37,509 nucleotides of DNA, taken from NCBI GenBank assembly GCA_000991575.1, contig LBRU01000006.1, forward strand, positions 1 to 37,509, given 5' to 3'. The position numbers and the translations under genes are program-made. This stretch comes from a candidate division TM6 bacterium GW2011_GWE2_36_25. GTDB lineage: Bacteria; Babelota; Babeliae; Babelales; UBA12409. Under the pieces are notes generated by a model. The model did no database searches. It was not told where the DNA came from and saw nothing but the letters and a program-made list of their open reading frames with translations. Numbering within the stretch: position 1 is the first letter of the stretch; every line of letters starts with the position of its first letter. Of the stretch, positions 25,983 through 35,635 are shown in pieces.

Positions 25983-26336
25983 TTATTTTTTTTCTTTCGT
26001 TTCTCGAGGCTCACGCTCTTTTGGCGCCGCTTGTTTTTCACCCGTTCCAAAAAGATCGAGTGAATAACCCTTTTTAAGTGTTACCCATGCTATTTTTTTA
26101 TCCGAGCCCTTTGTTGTAATTCGTCCACGCAAAACATTACGCGTTTTACCTTTACGAATTAAAATATTTACCTTCTCAACCTCAACATTAAATAACTTTT
26201 TTAATGCGGATTTAATCAGTGGCTTATTCGCATGAGCATGCACTTCAAGAACAAGCTTTCCTTGTTCTTGATTAATTTTTTGCGCTTTTTCACTTAACAG
26301 TGGTCTTTTTATAACATTGTATACGTTTATTGCCAT
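25983..26336 (-). CDS. rplW: 50S ribosomal protein L23
   Basis: 117 residues. L23 is the main docking site for trigger factor and SRP at the exit tunnel. VIKRPLLSEKA at the start and VNILIRKGKTRNVLRGR identify it. The last ~20 residues form a charged Lys/Glu/Arg/Pro tail beyond the usual fold. Its start overlaps rplD by 10 bases. Confidence 0.95.
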   Translation of the reverse strand: MAINVYNVIKRPLLSEKAQKINQEQGKLVLEVHAHANKPLIKSALKKLFNVEVEKVNILIRKGKTRNVLRGRITTKGSDKKIAWVTLKKGYSLDLFGTGEKQAAPKEREPRETKEKK

Positions 26337-26998
26337 TGAGCCACCATCTCCTTAAAGGTATCTACATCTTTCTTTAACACAATAACATCTTTGCCATAAG
26401 CCACATTAAACGAATTCAATTGATCAAAAAAGACCAGCTGAACCGTGGGAATATTAGCAAAAGATGATTGAACTGTAAAATCTTGCGGCGCAACTAAAAG
26501 CGTAACTTTTCCCGTCAATGATGCTTGTTTTAAAATATGAGCCGCTTTTTTTGTTTGTGGTTTATCTGCCACAAAATCTAAAACATGCAAGTGATTTTCA
26601 TCAGCTAAACGCCAAAACAGATCACGTAAAACTCGCTTCTTTAATTCTTGGGTCACTTTTAATTTACGCGTACGCGGCTGTGGTCCAAAAGTAACGCCAC
26701 CGCCTCTCCATAAAGGAGAACGTGCAGACCCTGCACGCGCACGGCCTGTTCCTTTTTGACGCCATGGTTTTTTACGCGTTAAAGCAACATCTGACCGTCC
26801 CTTAACCCCCACTGTCCCTTGTCTCCAATTCTGCATCAATGCGCGAACCCATAAAGCAAAAGCATAGGGTTTAACAGCACGATGCTCTAATCCTAAATCT
26901 TCTGTTGTGAGCAGCGTTGAAAAAATGGACTTAGCTTGCATACTCTGTTCTTTATCAACAACTTTTACTTTTTTTGTTGTTTCTTTCTTTTCAGCCAT
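26327..26998 (-). CDS. rplD: 50S ribosomal protein L4
   Basis: 223 residues. L4 has a long loop reaching the exit-tunnel constriction and, in E. coli, represses the S10 operon. The loop is visible as KPWRQKGTGRARAGSARSPLWRGGG, followed by FGPQPR. The first ~20 residues are Lys/Glu-rich and extend beyond the E. coli start, which may mean a lineage-specific extension. It lies 5 bases after rplC. Confidence 0.95.
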   Translation of the reverse strand: MAEKKETTKKVKVVDKEQSMQAKSIFSTLLTTEDLGLEHRAVKPYAFALWVRALMQNWRQGTVGVKGRSDVALTRKKPWRQKGTGRARAGSARSPLWRGGGVTFGPQPRTRKLKVTQELKKRVLRDLFWRLADENHLHVLDFVADKPQTKKAAHILKQASLTGKVTLLVAPQDFTVQSSFANIPTVQLVFFDQLNSFNVAYGKDVIVLKKDVDTFKEMVAQWQ

Positions 26999-27003
26999 TG
27001 GTC

Positions 27004-27630
27004 CTACCTATTTTTATGCAAAAAAACTGGTGCACCAGAAAAACCAGGTATTGCACCCTTCACCAAAACTATATTTTTTTCAGGATCAACCGCAGAAATT
27101 TGCAAATTTCTAACGGTACAGCGATCGACGCCCATATGGCCAGGCATTTTCTTGCCTTTTATGACGCGCCCCTGTGTTCTCATAAACCCGATACTACCAG
27201 TTCTTCTGTGCAATTTAGAACCGTGACTACCGCGGCCACCGGTAAAACCGTGCCGCTTTATAACGCCAGCAAAACCTCGTCCCTTGGTTATCCCAGAAAC
27301 ATCAACCTTATCACCAACAGCAAAAATACTAACAAAGGGCAACGGCTTGCCAATGAGAATTTCTTCTCCAGCGGGCTCATCAATTCTTACTTCGCGAACA
27401 TATGCAAAATATTTTTTAAGAGCCTTAAGCCAACCTACATCAAATACTTGTTGCTGATAACGCGGACGCACATATCCAACTTGAATGGCTTCATAGCCAT
27501 CTCTATCCGCAGTTTTAATATTGGTCACAAGCCATTGTGTTGTATCAACCACAGTAACAGGGATAACTTTTTTATCTTCGGCAAAAACTTGAGCCATCCC
27601 AAGCTTTTTCCCCCAAAGACCATTGACCAT
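27004..27630 (-). CDS. rplC: 50S ribosomal protein L3
   Basis: 208 residues. L3 is one of the two assembly-initiating proteins of the large subunit and reaches into the peptidyl transferase centre. MVNGLWGKKLGMAQVF, the GRGFAGVIKRHGFTGG loop with GSHGSKLHRRTGSIG, and KGKKMPGHMGVDR are diagnostic. The Gln methylated by PrmB in E. coli (in GxxxQ) is not obvious at the usual place. Confidence 0.96.
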   Translation of the reverse strand: MVNGLWGKKLGMAQVFAEDKKVIPVTVVDTTQWLVTNIKTADRDGYEAIQVGYVRPRYQQQVFDVGWLKALKKYFAYVREVRIDEPAGEEILIGKPLPFVSIFAVGDKVDVSGITKGRGFAGVIKRHGFTGGRGSHGSKLHRRTGSIGFMRTQGRVIKGKKMPGHMGVDRCTVRNLQISAVDPEKNIVLVKGAIPGFSGAPVFLHKNR

Positions 27631-27655
27631 TTAATAACCTTTCACAATGCAAATT

Positions 27656-27961
27656 TTAGCGTATTTCCACATCAACGCCTGATGATATATTTATTTTCAT
27701 AAGTGCATCCATCGTTTGATCAGAAGGCGCAATAATATCTAAAATGCGTCGATGCGTAACTAATTCAAATTGTTCACGCGATTTTTTATCAACATGCGGT
27801 GAACGCAAAACGGTAAAACATTTAGCACGATTTGGGAGCGGAACAGGTCCCATTAACTGCGAACCTGTTCGCTTTACTGTCATTACAATTTGTTTTACTG
27901 CTGCATCCAGCAATTGATGATCGTATGATTTTAATGTTAAGCGTATTTTCTGCCTCTTCAT
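27656..27961 (-). CDS. rpsJ: 30S ribosomal protein S10
   Basis: 101 residues. S10 is a 30S head protein and the partner of NusB in antitermination. The segments [42 protein letters not shown]-type, and RRILDI are conserved, so NusB interaction should be possible. It follows tuf by 13 bases, linking the str and S10 clusters. Confidence 0.97.
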   Translation of the reverse strand: MKRQKIRLTLKSYDHQLLDAAVKQIVMTVKRTGSQLMGPVPLPNRAKCFTVLRSPHVDKKSREQFELVTHRRILDIIAPSDQTMDALMKINISSGVDVEIR

Positions 27962-27974
27962 GCAAAAAATCCAA

Positions 27975-29165
27975 TTAATCTACAATTTCAGTAACAACAC
28001 CCGAACCAACTGTTCTGCCACCCTCACGAATTGCAAAACGAAGATCTTTCTCCATTGCAATTGGGGCAACTAGATCAACAGTCAATTCAACGTTATCACC
28101 TGGCATTACCATTTCACGGCCTGCTGGCAATGTAACGGAACCAGTAACGTCTGTTGTACGGAAATAAAATTGGGGACGATAACCATTGAAGAATGGACTA
28201 TGACGACCACCTTCATCTTTGCTCAAAACGTACACCTGGCAATTAAACTTTCTATGCGGTGTAATTGAATTTGGTGCAGCAACAACCATACCACGTTCAA
28301 TATCTTCTTTTTTAACACCACGTAAAAGTAAACCAACGTTATCGCCAGCCATACCTTCAGTTAATTCCTTGCGGAACATTTCAACGCCAGTTACGGTAGT
28401 CTTCATTTTTTGGCCAAAACCAATAACTTCAACTTCCTCACCGACCTTAACTTTACCGCGTTCAATACGACCTGTAGCAACGGTACCACGACCTGAAATC
28501 GAGAAGACACCTTCAACAGGCATTAAGAACGGCTTGTCAATTTCACGTTGTGGGGTAGGAATGTATGAATCTACCGCATCAAGCAATTTCTTAATTGAAC
28601 CTGCAGCGATTTCACTCGTGTCACCTTCCAAAGCTTTCAAAGCTGAACCACGAATGATTGGAATTTCATCGCCAGGGAAATCGTATTTTTTAAGCAAATC
28701 TCTAATTTCTTCTTCGACCATGTCGATCATTTCAGGATCATCGACCATGTCAACTTTATTAAGATAAACAACGATGTAAGGAACGTTAACGTTTTTTGCT
28801 AAAAGAATATGTTCACGCGTTTGAGGCATCGCACCATCAGCTGCTGAAACAACCAAAATTGCACCGTCCATCTGGGCAGCACCAGTGATCATATTCTTAA
28901 TATAGTCAGCGTGCCCTGGACAGTCTACGTGAGCATAGTGACGTTTATCCGTATCATACTCAACGTGAGATGTTGCAATCGTAATACCACGTTCCTTTTC
29001 TTCAGGAGCATTATCAATTTGGTCAAATGCTTTCTTTTCAGCCTTACCTTCTTTTGCTAAAACGTTTGTTATAGCAGCGGTTAAGGTTGTTTTACCATGA
29101 TCAACGTGACCAATCGTTCCTATATTAACGTGTTCTTTTACACGTTTAAATTGTTCTTTTGCCAT
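27975..29165 (-). CDS. tuf: Elongation factor Tu
   Basis: 396 residues. This GTPase brings aminoacyl-tRNA to the ribosomal A site. G1 is GHVDHGKT (19-26), G2 has RGITI, G3 is DCPGH and G4 is NKVD; domains 2 and 3 are complete and end in GVVTEIVD. The His in DCPGHADY needed for GTP hydrolysis is retained. Only one copy is seen in the window, in the str position after fusA. Confidence 0.98.
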   Translation of the reverse strand: MAKEQFKRVKEHVNIGTIGHVDHGKTTLTAAITNVLAKEGKAEKKAFDQIDNAPEEKERGITIATSHVEYDTDKRHYAHVDCPGHADYIKNMITGAAQMDGAILVVSAADGAMPQTREHILLAKNVNVPYIVVYLNKVDMVDDPEMIDMVEEEIRDLLKKYDFPGDEIPIIRGSALKALEGDTSEIAAGSIKKLLDAVDSYIPTPQREIDKPFLMPVEGVFSISGRGTVATGRIERGKVKVGEEVEVIGFGQKMKTTVTGVEMFRKELTEGMAGDNVGLLLRGVKKEDIERGMVVAAPNSITPHRKFNCQVYVLSKDEGGRHSPFFNGYRPQFYFRTTDVTGSVTLPAGREMVMPGDNVELTVDLVAPIAMEKDLRFAIREGGRTVGSGVVTEIVD

Positions 29166-29198
29166 AAGTTCTCCAAAAATAGCTCTTCATAATTAAAC

Positions 29199-31262
29199 TT
29201 ACTTACTAGACACAATCATTTCTTGCACATATTGCGGCACTTCACGATAACATTCGGGCTCCATTGAATAAGTTGCACGCCCTTTTGTCATCGAACGCAA
29301 ATCAGTTGCGTAACCCACCATCGACTCAAGGGGAACTTCACCAATAATGTGTGTCGATCCACCCTCGGTCTCCATTCCTAAAATACGCCCACGGCGAGAA
29401 TTCAAATCACCCATAACATCGCCCATATATTCTTCAGGCGTATCAACTTCAACTTTCATAATAGGCTCAAGCAATACGGCCATCCCCTGTTTCATTGCCT
29501 GTTTAAATGCCATAATGGCGGCAATCTTAAAGGCCATTTCAGATGAATCCACTTCGTGGTAGGAACCATCATATAATGAGGCCTTTAAATCAACAACAGG
29601 ATAACCGGCTAAAACACCACTATGAATTGCTTCATTTAATCCCTTTTCAACAGCCGGAATATATTCTCTTGGAATTGAACCACCGACAACTTTATTTTCA
29701 AATTCGAAACCTTTTCCACGCTCAAGCGGTTCAAATTTAATCCAAACGTGACCGTACTGTCCTCGGCCACCCGACTGCTTAACATATTTACCTTCAACTT
29801 CAACCGGCTTACGAATCGTCTCTTTATAAGCAACTTGCAGTTTGCCCTGGCTTACCTCAACTCCCTGCTCACGCCTAAGACGATCAATGATAATTTCCAA
29901 GTGCAATTCACCCATTCCTGCAATAACAGTCTGAGCAGTTTCGTGATCATAGGTAAACCGAAAAGAAGGATCTTCTTGTGCCATCTTTCTGAGCGCAACC
30001 ACCATTTTTTCATAATCAGCTTTAGCTTTAGGCTCAACTGATGAAGAAATAACAGGGGCCGGCACTTCAATCGATTCAAGAATAATTGGATGTTTTTCAT
30101 CACAAAGTGTATCACCCGTATTTATATCTTTTACACCAACAAGTGCGCCAATATCTCCTGCGTGAAGGGAACTAATCTCTTGTCGTTTATTAGCATGCAT
30201 TTGCAAAATACGGCTTACACGTTCTTTTTTTCCAGTTCTTACGTTATAAACATATGAACCAGCTTCTAATTTTCCAGAATAAACCCGCGCAAACGTCAAA
30301 ACACCAACAAAAGGATCAGTCATAATTTTAAAAGCTAATGCACTAAACGGTTCTTCAAGAGAAGCCTTACGCATTTCAACTTTATCAGTGCCTGGCACAA
30401 CACCTTCAACGGGAGGTACATCAAGCGGTGAAGGTAAATAATCAACGACCGCATCAAGCAATATTTGAACACCCTTATTTTTGAAAGCAGTACCACAAAA
30501 AGCGGGTGCAACTTTTAGTTCAAGAACACCTTTGCGTAAAGCTTTTTTAATTTCATCAATAGAAATTTCTTCACCAGAAAGGTATTTTTCAGCCAAAACA
30601 TCATCAAAGTCGCATGCACGTTCAACAATAATCATACGCAACTTCTGGGCCTCTTCCGTATATTCCGCGGGAATGTCAACCCATTCAAAGTCAACATTTA
30701 AACCTTCAGAATATTTTGCCATCTTCATGGTCAATAAATCGATAATACCATCAAAATTTTCTGATTGACCAACTTGCATTTGCATCAGAAGCGCATTGCC
30801 TTTTAATTTTTCATTAATAGATCGAACAGCTTTTTTATAATCAGCGCCAACGCGATCTAATTTATTTACAAAAATAATACGAGGAACACGATATCTGCTC
30901 GCTTGACGCCACACAGTTTCTGACTGAGGCTGTACGCCGGCAACACCACAGAAAACACCAACCATACCATCAAGCACACGCAAAGAACGCCCCACTTCAA
31001 TGGTAAAGTCTACGTGCCCCGGAGTATCAATAATATTTACGCGATATCCCTTCCAGTAGCAAGTTGTAGCAGCTGAAGTAATCGTAATACCACGTTCACG
31101 TTCTTGCTCCATCCAATCCATCGTGGCGGCACCTTCGTGAACCTCCCCGATTTTATGCGAAACACCCGTATAAAGCAAAATACGCTCAGTAACAGTAGTC
31201 TTACCTGCGTCAATGTGCGCTACAATTCCAATATTACGATATTTACTTAAGCTTGTACTCAT
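29199..31262 (-). CDS. fusA: Elongation factor G
   Basis: 687 residues. This GTPase drives tRNA-mRNA translocation and, with RRF, ribosome recycling. G1 is AHIDAGKT (15-22), then [17 protein letters not shown] and [10 protein letters not shown]. Domains II-V are complete, including the translocation-related domain IV ([15 protein letters not shown]) and the C-terminal [17 protein letters not shown]. Lengths and motifs match the canonical type, not a duplicated EF-G2. Confidence 0.97.
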   Translation of the reverse strand: MSTSLSKYRNIGIVAHIDAGKTTVTERILLYTGVSHKIGEVHEGAATMDWMEQERERGITITSAATTCYWKGYRVNIIDTPGHVDFTIEVGRSLRVLDGMVGVFCGVAGVQPQSETVWRQASRYRVPRIIFVNKLDRVGADYKKAVRSINEKLKGNALLMQMQVGQSENFDGIIDLLTMKMAKYSEGLNVDFEWVDIPAEYTEEAQKLRMIIVERACDFDDVLAEKYLSGEEISIDEIKKALRKGVLELKVAPAFCGTAFKNKGVQILLDAVVDYLPSPLDVPPVEGVVPGTDKVEMRKASLEEPFSALAFKIMTDPFVGVLTFARVYSGKLEAGSYVYNVRTGKKERVSRILQMHANKRQEISSLHAGDIGALVGVKDINTGDTLCDEKHPIILESIEVPAPVISSSVEPKAKADYEKMVVALRKMAQEDPSFRFTYDHETAQTVIAGMGELHLEIIIDRLRREQGVEVSQGKLQVAYKETIRKPVEVEGKYVKQSGGRGQYGHVWIKFEPLERGKGFEFENKVVGGSIPREYIPAVEKGLNEAIHSGVLAGYPVVDLKASLYDGSYHEVDSSEMAFKIAAIMAFKQAMKQGMAVLLEPIMKVEVDTPEEYMGDVMGDLNSRRGRILGMETEGGSTHIIGEVPLESMVGYATDLRSMTKGRATYSMEPECYREVPQYVQEMIVSSK

Positions 31263-31275
31263 ATATTTTACCTAC

Positions 31276-31755
31276 TTACCACGCATAATGCGAAAATGCT
31301 CGATTAGCTTCCGCCATTTTATGCACATCTGTTCTCTTTTTAATCGCTGCACCACGGCCCTCAGAAGCATCCAAAAGCTCTTGAGCCAGTCGCTGCCCCA
31401 TCGTTTTAGCCGGACGAGCTGCAGCACTATCTACCAACCAACGCAATGCCAGCGAACCAGCACGATGCGCATCTACTTGCATTGGCACCTGATAAACACT
31501 ACCACCAACACGGCGAGGACGAACCTCTACAAGCGGAACTATATTTTGATATGCACGATTAAACAGCTGCAGTGCCTTGTCTGGTCCACCAGCCTTTTTT
31601 TCTAAGACTTCCATCGCATCATAAACAATTGTTCGCGCTATATTCTTTTTACCTCGTTCCATAATCACATTAATTAAACGCTGCAAAAGATCAGAGTCAT
31701 AGCGAATATCTGGTCCGATCTCACGTACAAAACTAGTAGTTTTCCTTCTTGGCAT
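31276..31755 (-). CDS. rpsG: 30S ribosomal protein S7
   Basis: 159 residues. S7 initiates assembly of the 30S head and in E. coli represses the str operon. MPRRK at the start, VYDAMEVLEKK, ENIVPLVEVRPRRVGGSVYQVP-type segment and the C-terminal MAEANRAFSHYAW are diagnostic. It is 21 bases after rpsL and 13 before fusA. Confidence 0.97.
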   Translation of the reverse strand: MPRRKTTSFVREIGPDIRYDSDLLQRLINVIMERGKKNIARTIVYDAMEVLEKKAGGPDKALQLFNRAYQNIVPLVEVRPRRVGGSVYQVPMQVDAHRAGSLALRWLVDSAAARPAKTMGQRLAQELLDASEGRGAAIKKRTDVHKMAEANRAFSHYAW

Positions 31756-31776
31756 GATTATTAACCTTTATGGCTC

Positions 31777-32151
31777 TTATGATTTTGGCCGTTTAGCACC
31801 ATATAACGAACGACCCTGTTTACGATTTTCAACACCACCCGTATCTAATGTACCGCGAACAACGTGATACTTTACACCTGGCAGGTCCTTAACTTTACCG
31901 CCACGAATCAATACCACTGAGTGTTCTTGAAGATTATGCCCCTCTCCCGGAATATATGCAGTAACTTCCATACCACTTGAAAGCTTCACTCGGCATACTT
32001 TACGCAAAGCTGAATTAGGCTTTTTAGGGGTAGTGGTAAATACACGCTTACAAACACCACGCAACTGTGGAGACTTATCAAGCGCAGGACTCTTAGATTT
32101 TACGGTTTCTTTTTGTCGCTTTTTGCGAACAAGTTGACTTATCGTAGGCAT
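31777..32151 (-). CDS. rpsL: 30S ribosomal protein S12
   Basis: 124 residues. S12 is at the decoding centre. [13 protein letters not shown] contains Lys43 and [13 protein letters not shown] contains Lys88; both are the wild-type residues at the positions where substitutions give streptomycin resistance in other bacteria. Asp89, the residue methylthiolated by RimO, is also present. It is the first gene of the 34-gene block. Confidence 0.98.
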   Translation of the reverse strand: MPTISQLVRKKRQKETVKSKSPALDKSPQLRGVCKRVFTTTPKKPNSALRKVCRVKLSSGMEVTAYIPGEGHNLQEHSVVLIRGGKVKDLPGVKYHVVRGTLDTGGVENRKQGRSLYGAKRPKS

Positions 32152-32190
32152 ATATCAAAAACCTTTACCTTTACACTTATTCTTTATATC

Positions 32191-32219
32191 TTTATAAAAT
32201 TTACTTATAAACAAATCAG
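32191..32219 (-). promoter_or_regulatory. Candidate promoter for the ribosomal block
   Basis: On the minus strand CTGATT and TATAAA are separated by 17 bases, about 40 bases before the rpsL start. The -35 is weak, and the surroundings are so AT-rich that other placements are possible. Within 32152-32425 I find no gene, and no clear L7, S7 or other leader fold. Confidence 0.35.
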
Positions 32220-32425
32220 ACACGCGAAAGTTTATAATTTTTTGCTATTTGAACAACTTTTCTAAACACGCTCATATTAATTCTAACCTTTTTCTCAATT
32301 TTTTCAAGTGGAAATGATAAAAAACAAAACATCTTTTTAAGAAATTGCATAAAACAAGAATTCTGTTAGGCTCACTAGCAAGTTACAGATCATGACAAAG
32401 AAGATTAACGAGGAGAAAAAGGAAT

Positions 32426-33544
32426 ATGAATTTTGCACTCATTTACCAACTAAAAAATCTTATTTCAATTGCAGTCGGACTCTTCGGCATTGGCCTTATT
32501 ATTGGACTTCATGAATTTGGTCATTATTTATTTGCCCGTCTATTTGGCGTAAGAGCTCCATCATTTTCGATTGGCATGGGCCCAAAACTCATTTCAAAAA
32601 AAATGTGGGGAACCGAATTTAAAATATCAGCAATTCCCTTAGGTGGTTATGTTGAAATAGCGGGAATGGCTGAAATTGGACAGGGTGAACAAAAAGAAGC
32701 AAAAGCAACTGACCAAGGAAGTTTTCGCGCTAAACCATATTGGCAAAAGGCGATCATTCTGCTCGGCGGCATTCTTTTTAATCTTCTTATTGGGTTCATT
32801 CTTTTTGTCGGGCTCTATTTCACCGGAATGCCAAAATCTCTTTTCTTAAATCCTCACGAAATTGCACCAATAATCAAAAAAGTCACGCCGGGTAAAGGTG
32901 CTGCGCAGGCAGATCTACAACCTGGGGATAAAATCATCGCTATCAACCAAACGCCAACTCCTCATATTTTAATTTTTATGCAAGAACTCCAAAAAAACGC
33001 CAATAAAGAAATAGTGCTTACGATCAATCGAGATAATAAGATTTTAGATATTCCTGCAAAAGTCGACGAAAATGGAAAATTAGGAATTGAAGAATTTCAA
33101 ATTAAGGACTTTTCTCCCGCAGAATCGTTTATAAATAGTGTCAAAAAGGCATGGAAAACAACAATCACGATTATAAAACAAACACTCGAAGTCTTTATCA
33201 GATTATTCAAAAAAAGAACAACTGAAGGTATCGGCGGACCCTTAGAGCTTATTTCTCAGGTTATTGCCAATGCAAAAGAAGGGGTATCAATTTTTCTCTT
33301 TTTACTCGCTTTTATCAGTGTAGGACTTGCGATTATTAATTTATTGCCCATACCGATCACTGATGGTGGCCAACTCCTGCTCACAACGATTGAAGCAATT
33401 ATTCGCCGCCCACTTCCGGAAAAAGCTGTTGAAGTTATTCATACCATCAGCTGGATTCTCGTCATGGCCTTCTTTGCATATTTAACCTTTAAAGATTCTA
33501 AACGACTCTTCTGGGAAAAAATAAAAAACTTGTTGGGTTTTTAA
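32426..33544 (+). CDS. rseP: RseP-type site-2 intramembrane protease
   Basis: 372 residues. The zinc motif HEFGH is at residues 29-33 inside the first membrane segment, followed by the IPLGGYVEIAGM loop, a second membrane segment near 110-130, one PDZ domain (about 130-215) and, in the penultimate membrane segment, NLLPIPITDGGQ, which replaces the common LDGG with TDGG while keeping the Asp ligand. The family cuts membrane-bound anti-sigma factors and signal-peptide remnants. One PDZ domain instead of the two of E. coli RseP. GAGGAG and AAGGA both precede the ATG. Its stop overlaps that of the converging flavoprotein gene by four bases. Confidence 0.92.
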   Translation: MNFALIYQLKNLISIAVGLFGIGLIIGLHEFGHYLFARLFGVRAPSFSIGMGPKLISKKMWGTEFKISAIPLGGYVEIAGMAEIGQGEQKEAKATDQGSFRAKPYWQKAIILLGGILFNLLIGFILFVGLYFTGMPKSLFLNPHEIAPIIKKVTPGKGAAQADLQPGDKIIAINQTPTPHILIFMQELQKNANKEIVLTINRDNKILDIPAKVDENGKLGIEEFQIKDFSPAESFINSVKKAWKTTITIIKQTLEVFIRLFKKRTTEGIGGPLELISQVIANAKEGVSIFLFLLAFISVGLAIINLLPIPITDGGQLLLTTIEAIIRRPLPEKAVEVIHTISWILVMAFFAYLTFKDSKRLFWEKIKNLLGF

Positions 33545-35010
33545 TCTTTGCGTGATGCATTTTTACCAGCTCGGCGACCAAAAACAACACATTCAAGCAA
33601 AGAATTGCCACACAACCGATTGGCACCATGAAGGCCACCGGTTACTTCACCTGCAGCATATAACTTCTTTATTGGACCATTGTTCCCTAATACCTGTGCA
33701 TCTTCATTAAATTTCAAGCCACCCATCGTATAATGCAGGCATGGCGTTATAATCATCACATAGAGCGGCTCATGTAATGAAAAATTCTTGATTGGAAACA
33801 ATTTTTTGCCAAACTCATCACATCCTTTTGCTGAACATGTGTTGTAATTTTGTAATGTTTGAATGAGCTGATCTCGCGCAACCCCAATAAAATCTGCTAA
33901 AATATTAGCATTTGCAACCTGCTGAACAAAACCACGACGAATATAAAAATCCAGAACACTCTTTTGAAAAAGCTCGGCTCCGGCTTCATTTAAAATCAAA
34001 TATGATGAAATCGGGCCTTTTTCACCATAAGCACAATAAGGAGAACAATAGGTCAAAATATTCTCCGTTACTTCATCGCGCTTACCCAATTCATTCGTGA
34101 AACGTTGGCCTTTATGATTCAACAAAATGCCACCAGCCGCACGCAAACTTTCAGGAGCTAAAAACTTACGCAACTCATTTGGATAATGAGGGTGAACAAA
34201 ACCTGTTGGATGAACCTGGACCTTCTCCATATCTACAACCGAAGCGCCAACCGCACATGCCAACTTTATGCCGTCGCCATCAGCACAATTGCCATTTGTT
34301 GTACTCAATGCCGCTAAATCAGGACGATATTGTGCAATCAGACTACACTTATCCGTTTGACCACAAAAACCGCCGGTAGCCAAAACAATGGCATCCGCCT
34401 CAACATGGCATGTTTTCCCATTCTTACTATATGAAAGACCGGTAACGTCTCCCTTTTCATCAATTAATAAACGAGAAACGCGCGCACCCCTTAAAATGGT
34501 GATCGTTGGATCACAATTGTTAACGTACCTTGCTAAAGCATTAATAATATCCATACCAATATTAGTAGCCGCAAAACTTCTTTTTTGTTCTGCACGATGT
34601 GTTCGCGCTACTGAATGTCCACCCGTTTGGGAAACAATACTTAAATCAATGCCCAAATCTGACAGAAACTGCCATGCATCAGCTGATTCTTGAGCCAAAA
34701 CATCAACTAATTTTTTATCTGAACAACCCTTGCCAGACATCAGCGTATCGCAAGCCAAAGATTCGGGAGAATCAATAATTTGTTTACAAGCTTGTGCGGG
34801 TGTACACGCAGCATTCATGCCACTCGATGCTTTTTTCGAATTCCCTCCAATATCATTCTCCTTATCGAGCAACAAAACATGCGCTCCGTTTCGCTGAGCT
34901 TCAATAGCAGCAGAAAGTCCCGCAAGACCACCACCAACAATAACAATGTTTTTTTGCCCTTGTGCACACAAATATGAAACACACAAAATCAATAAAGACA
35001 ACTTCTTCAT
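33541..35010 (-). CDS. Exported FAD-dependent fumarate reductase-like flavoprotein (Osm1/FRDS type)
   Basis: 489 residues from the ATG at 35010, placed by GGAGGGGG just upstream; a TTG four codons earlier is unlikely. A signal-like N-terminus leads straight into the FAD dinucleotide motif GGGLAG (26-31) and LLLDKENDIGGNSKKASSG. Active-site motifs of the flavocytochrome c fumarate reductases are in order: VQVHPTGF, GQRFTNELGKRDEVT, HYTMGG and GANRLCGNSLLECVVFGR. There is no CxxCH haem domain or FMN-binding domain. The segments GGHSVARTHR, TTNG..ADGDGIKL and SLLECVVFGR strongly recall yeast Osm1/Frd1 soluble enzymes, which reoxidise reduced flavin under low oxygen. Substrate could also be a fumarate analogue such as urocanate. 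Export of an FAD enzyme is notable; cell location should be tested. Confidence 0.85.
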   Translation of the reverse strand: MKKLSLLILCVSYLCAQGQKNIVIVGGGLAGLSAAIEAQRNGAHVLLLDKENDIGGNSKKASSGMNAACTPAQACKQIIDSPESLACDTLMSGKGCSDKKLVDVLAQESADAWQFLSDLGIDLSIVSQTGGHSVARTHRAEQKRSFAATNIGMDIINALARYVNNCDPTITILRGARVSRLLIDEKGDVTGLSYSKNGKTCHVEADAIVLATGGFCGQTDKCSLIAQYRPDLAALSTTNGNCADGDGIKLACAVGASVVDMEKVQVHPTGFVHPHYPNELRKFLAPESLRAAGGILLNHKGQRFTNELGKRDEVTENILTYCSPYCAYGEKGPISSYLILNEAGAELFQKSVLDFYIRRGFVQQVANANILADFIGVARDQLIQTLQNYNTCSAKGCDEFGKKLFPIKNFSLHEPLYVMIITPCLHYTMGGLKFNEDAQVLGNNGPIKKLYAAGEVTGGLHGANRLCGNSLLECVVFGRRAGKNASRKD

Positions 35011-35044
35011 TTCCCCCTCCAACTTCGAATCTGTCTTTTTAAAT

Positions 35045-35073
35045 ATTGCAAAAAAATTATTCTATTTTGCAAT
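35045..35073. promoter_or_regulatory. Inverted repeat, possible operator upstream of the flavoprotein
   Basis: ATTGCAAAA (35045-35053) and TTTTGCAAT (35065-35073) form a perfect 9-bp inverted repeat with an 11-base AT-rich spacer. It lies 35-63 bases ahead of the flavoprotein start, in the expected promoter region. The spacing fits a dimeric repressor or activator site. Confidence 0.4.
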
Positions 35074-35089
35074 AAAACACTAGGGAGGA

Positions 35090-35134
35090 AAACGAATAAA
35101 AAGAAAATAAGCTGCTTTTTATGAGCAGCTTATT
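35090..35134 (-). terminator. Terminator of rplM
   Basis: A perfect 11-bp stem, AATAAGCTGCT / AGCAGCTTATT (35106-35116 and 35124-35134), with a 7-base loop. On the minus strand it is followed by a T-rich tract, so it ends the rplM transcript 27 bases past its stop. Confidence 0.82.
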
Positions 35135-35161
35135 CAAAATAACATTAATAAATTTTTATAA

Positions 35162-35587
35162 TTATTTGCTGAGTTGAGCTTTATGGGGATGCTCAGAACC
35201 AACATATACTTTTAATTTTCTGATTTGCTGACGAGCAAGCTTGTTTTTTGGCAACATACCTTTTACGGCATGTTCAACAATAAAGGTTGGGTGTTTAATA
35301 AGCATTTGTTCTACGGTAGTTTCTTTTTTTCCACCAATCCATCCAGAGTAACGAACATATGTTTTTTGTTCAACTTTATTACCAGTCAATTTAACTTTTT
35401 CTGCGTTAATTACGACCACATAATCGCCAGCATCTGCATGTGGCGTATATTGTGGTTTATTTTTTCCACGCAAAATATCTGCAATTTCGGTAGCCAATCT
35501 TCCTAAAACCTTATCTTGAGCATCAATTAACACCCACTGCGGCTGCCGATCTTCATTACGCAAATAAAAAGCACGATTCATATTCAT
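35162..35587 (-). CDS. rplM: 50S ribosomal protein L13
   Basis: 141 residues from the ATG at 35587; an in-frame TTG four codons upstream has no better ribosome-binding site, and an ATG two codons later is possible. L13 is an early large-subunit assembly protein. WVLIDAQDKVLGRLATEIADILRGK, HADAGDYVVVINAEKV and the GMLPKNKLARQQIRKLKVYVGSEHPH segment are diagnostic. rpsI, its usual partner, does not follow; a terminator and the flavoprotein gene do instead. Confidence 0.95.
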   Translation of the reverse strand: MNMNRAFYLRNEDRQPQWVLIDAQDKVLGRLATEIADILRGKNKPQYTPHADAGDYVVVINAEKVKLTGNKVEQKTYVRYSGWIGGKKETTVEQMLIKHPTFIVEHAVKGMLPKNKLARQQIRKLKVYVGSEHPHKAQLSK

Positions 35588-35635
35588 TGTTAGTTCCAAT
35601 TAAAAATTTTACCGAAATTAAACGGGACAGTTATT

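Noticed and set aside
26974-27702. 242-codon + strand frame opposite rplC/rplD
   Set aside because: It lies across two well-identified ribosomal protein genes, and its translation is low-complexity and without recognisable motifs.
29748-30041. Long open frame opposite fusA, one of many on the opposite strand of the ribosomal block
   Set aside because: Antisense frames here match the codon structure of highly conserved genes and have no ribosome-binding site or family resemblance.
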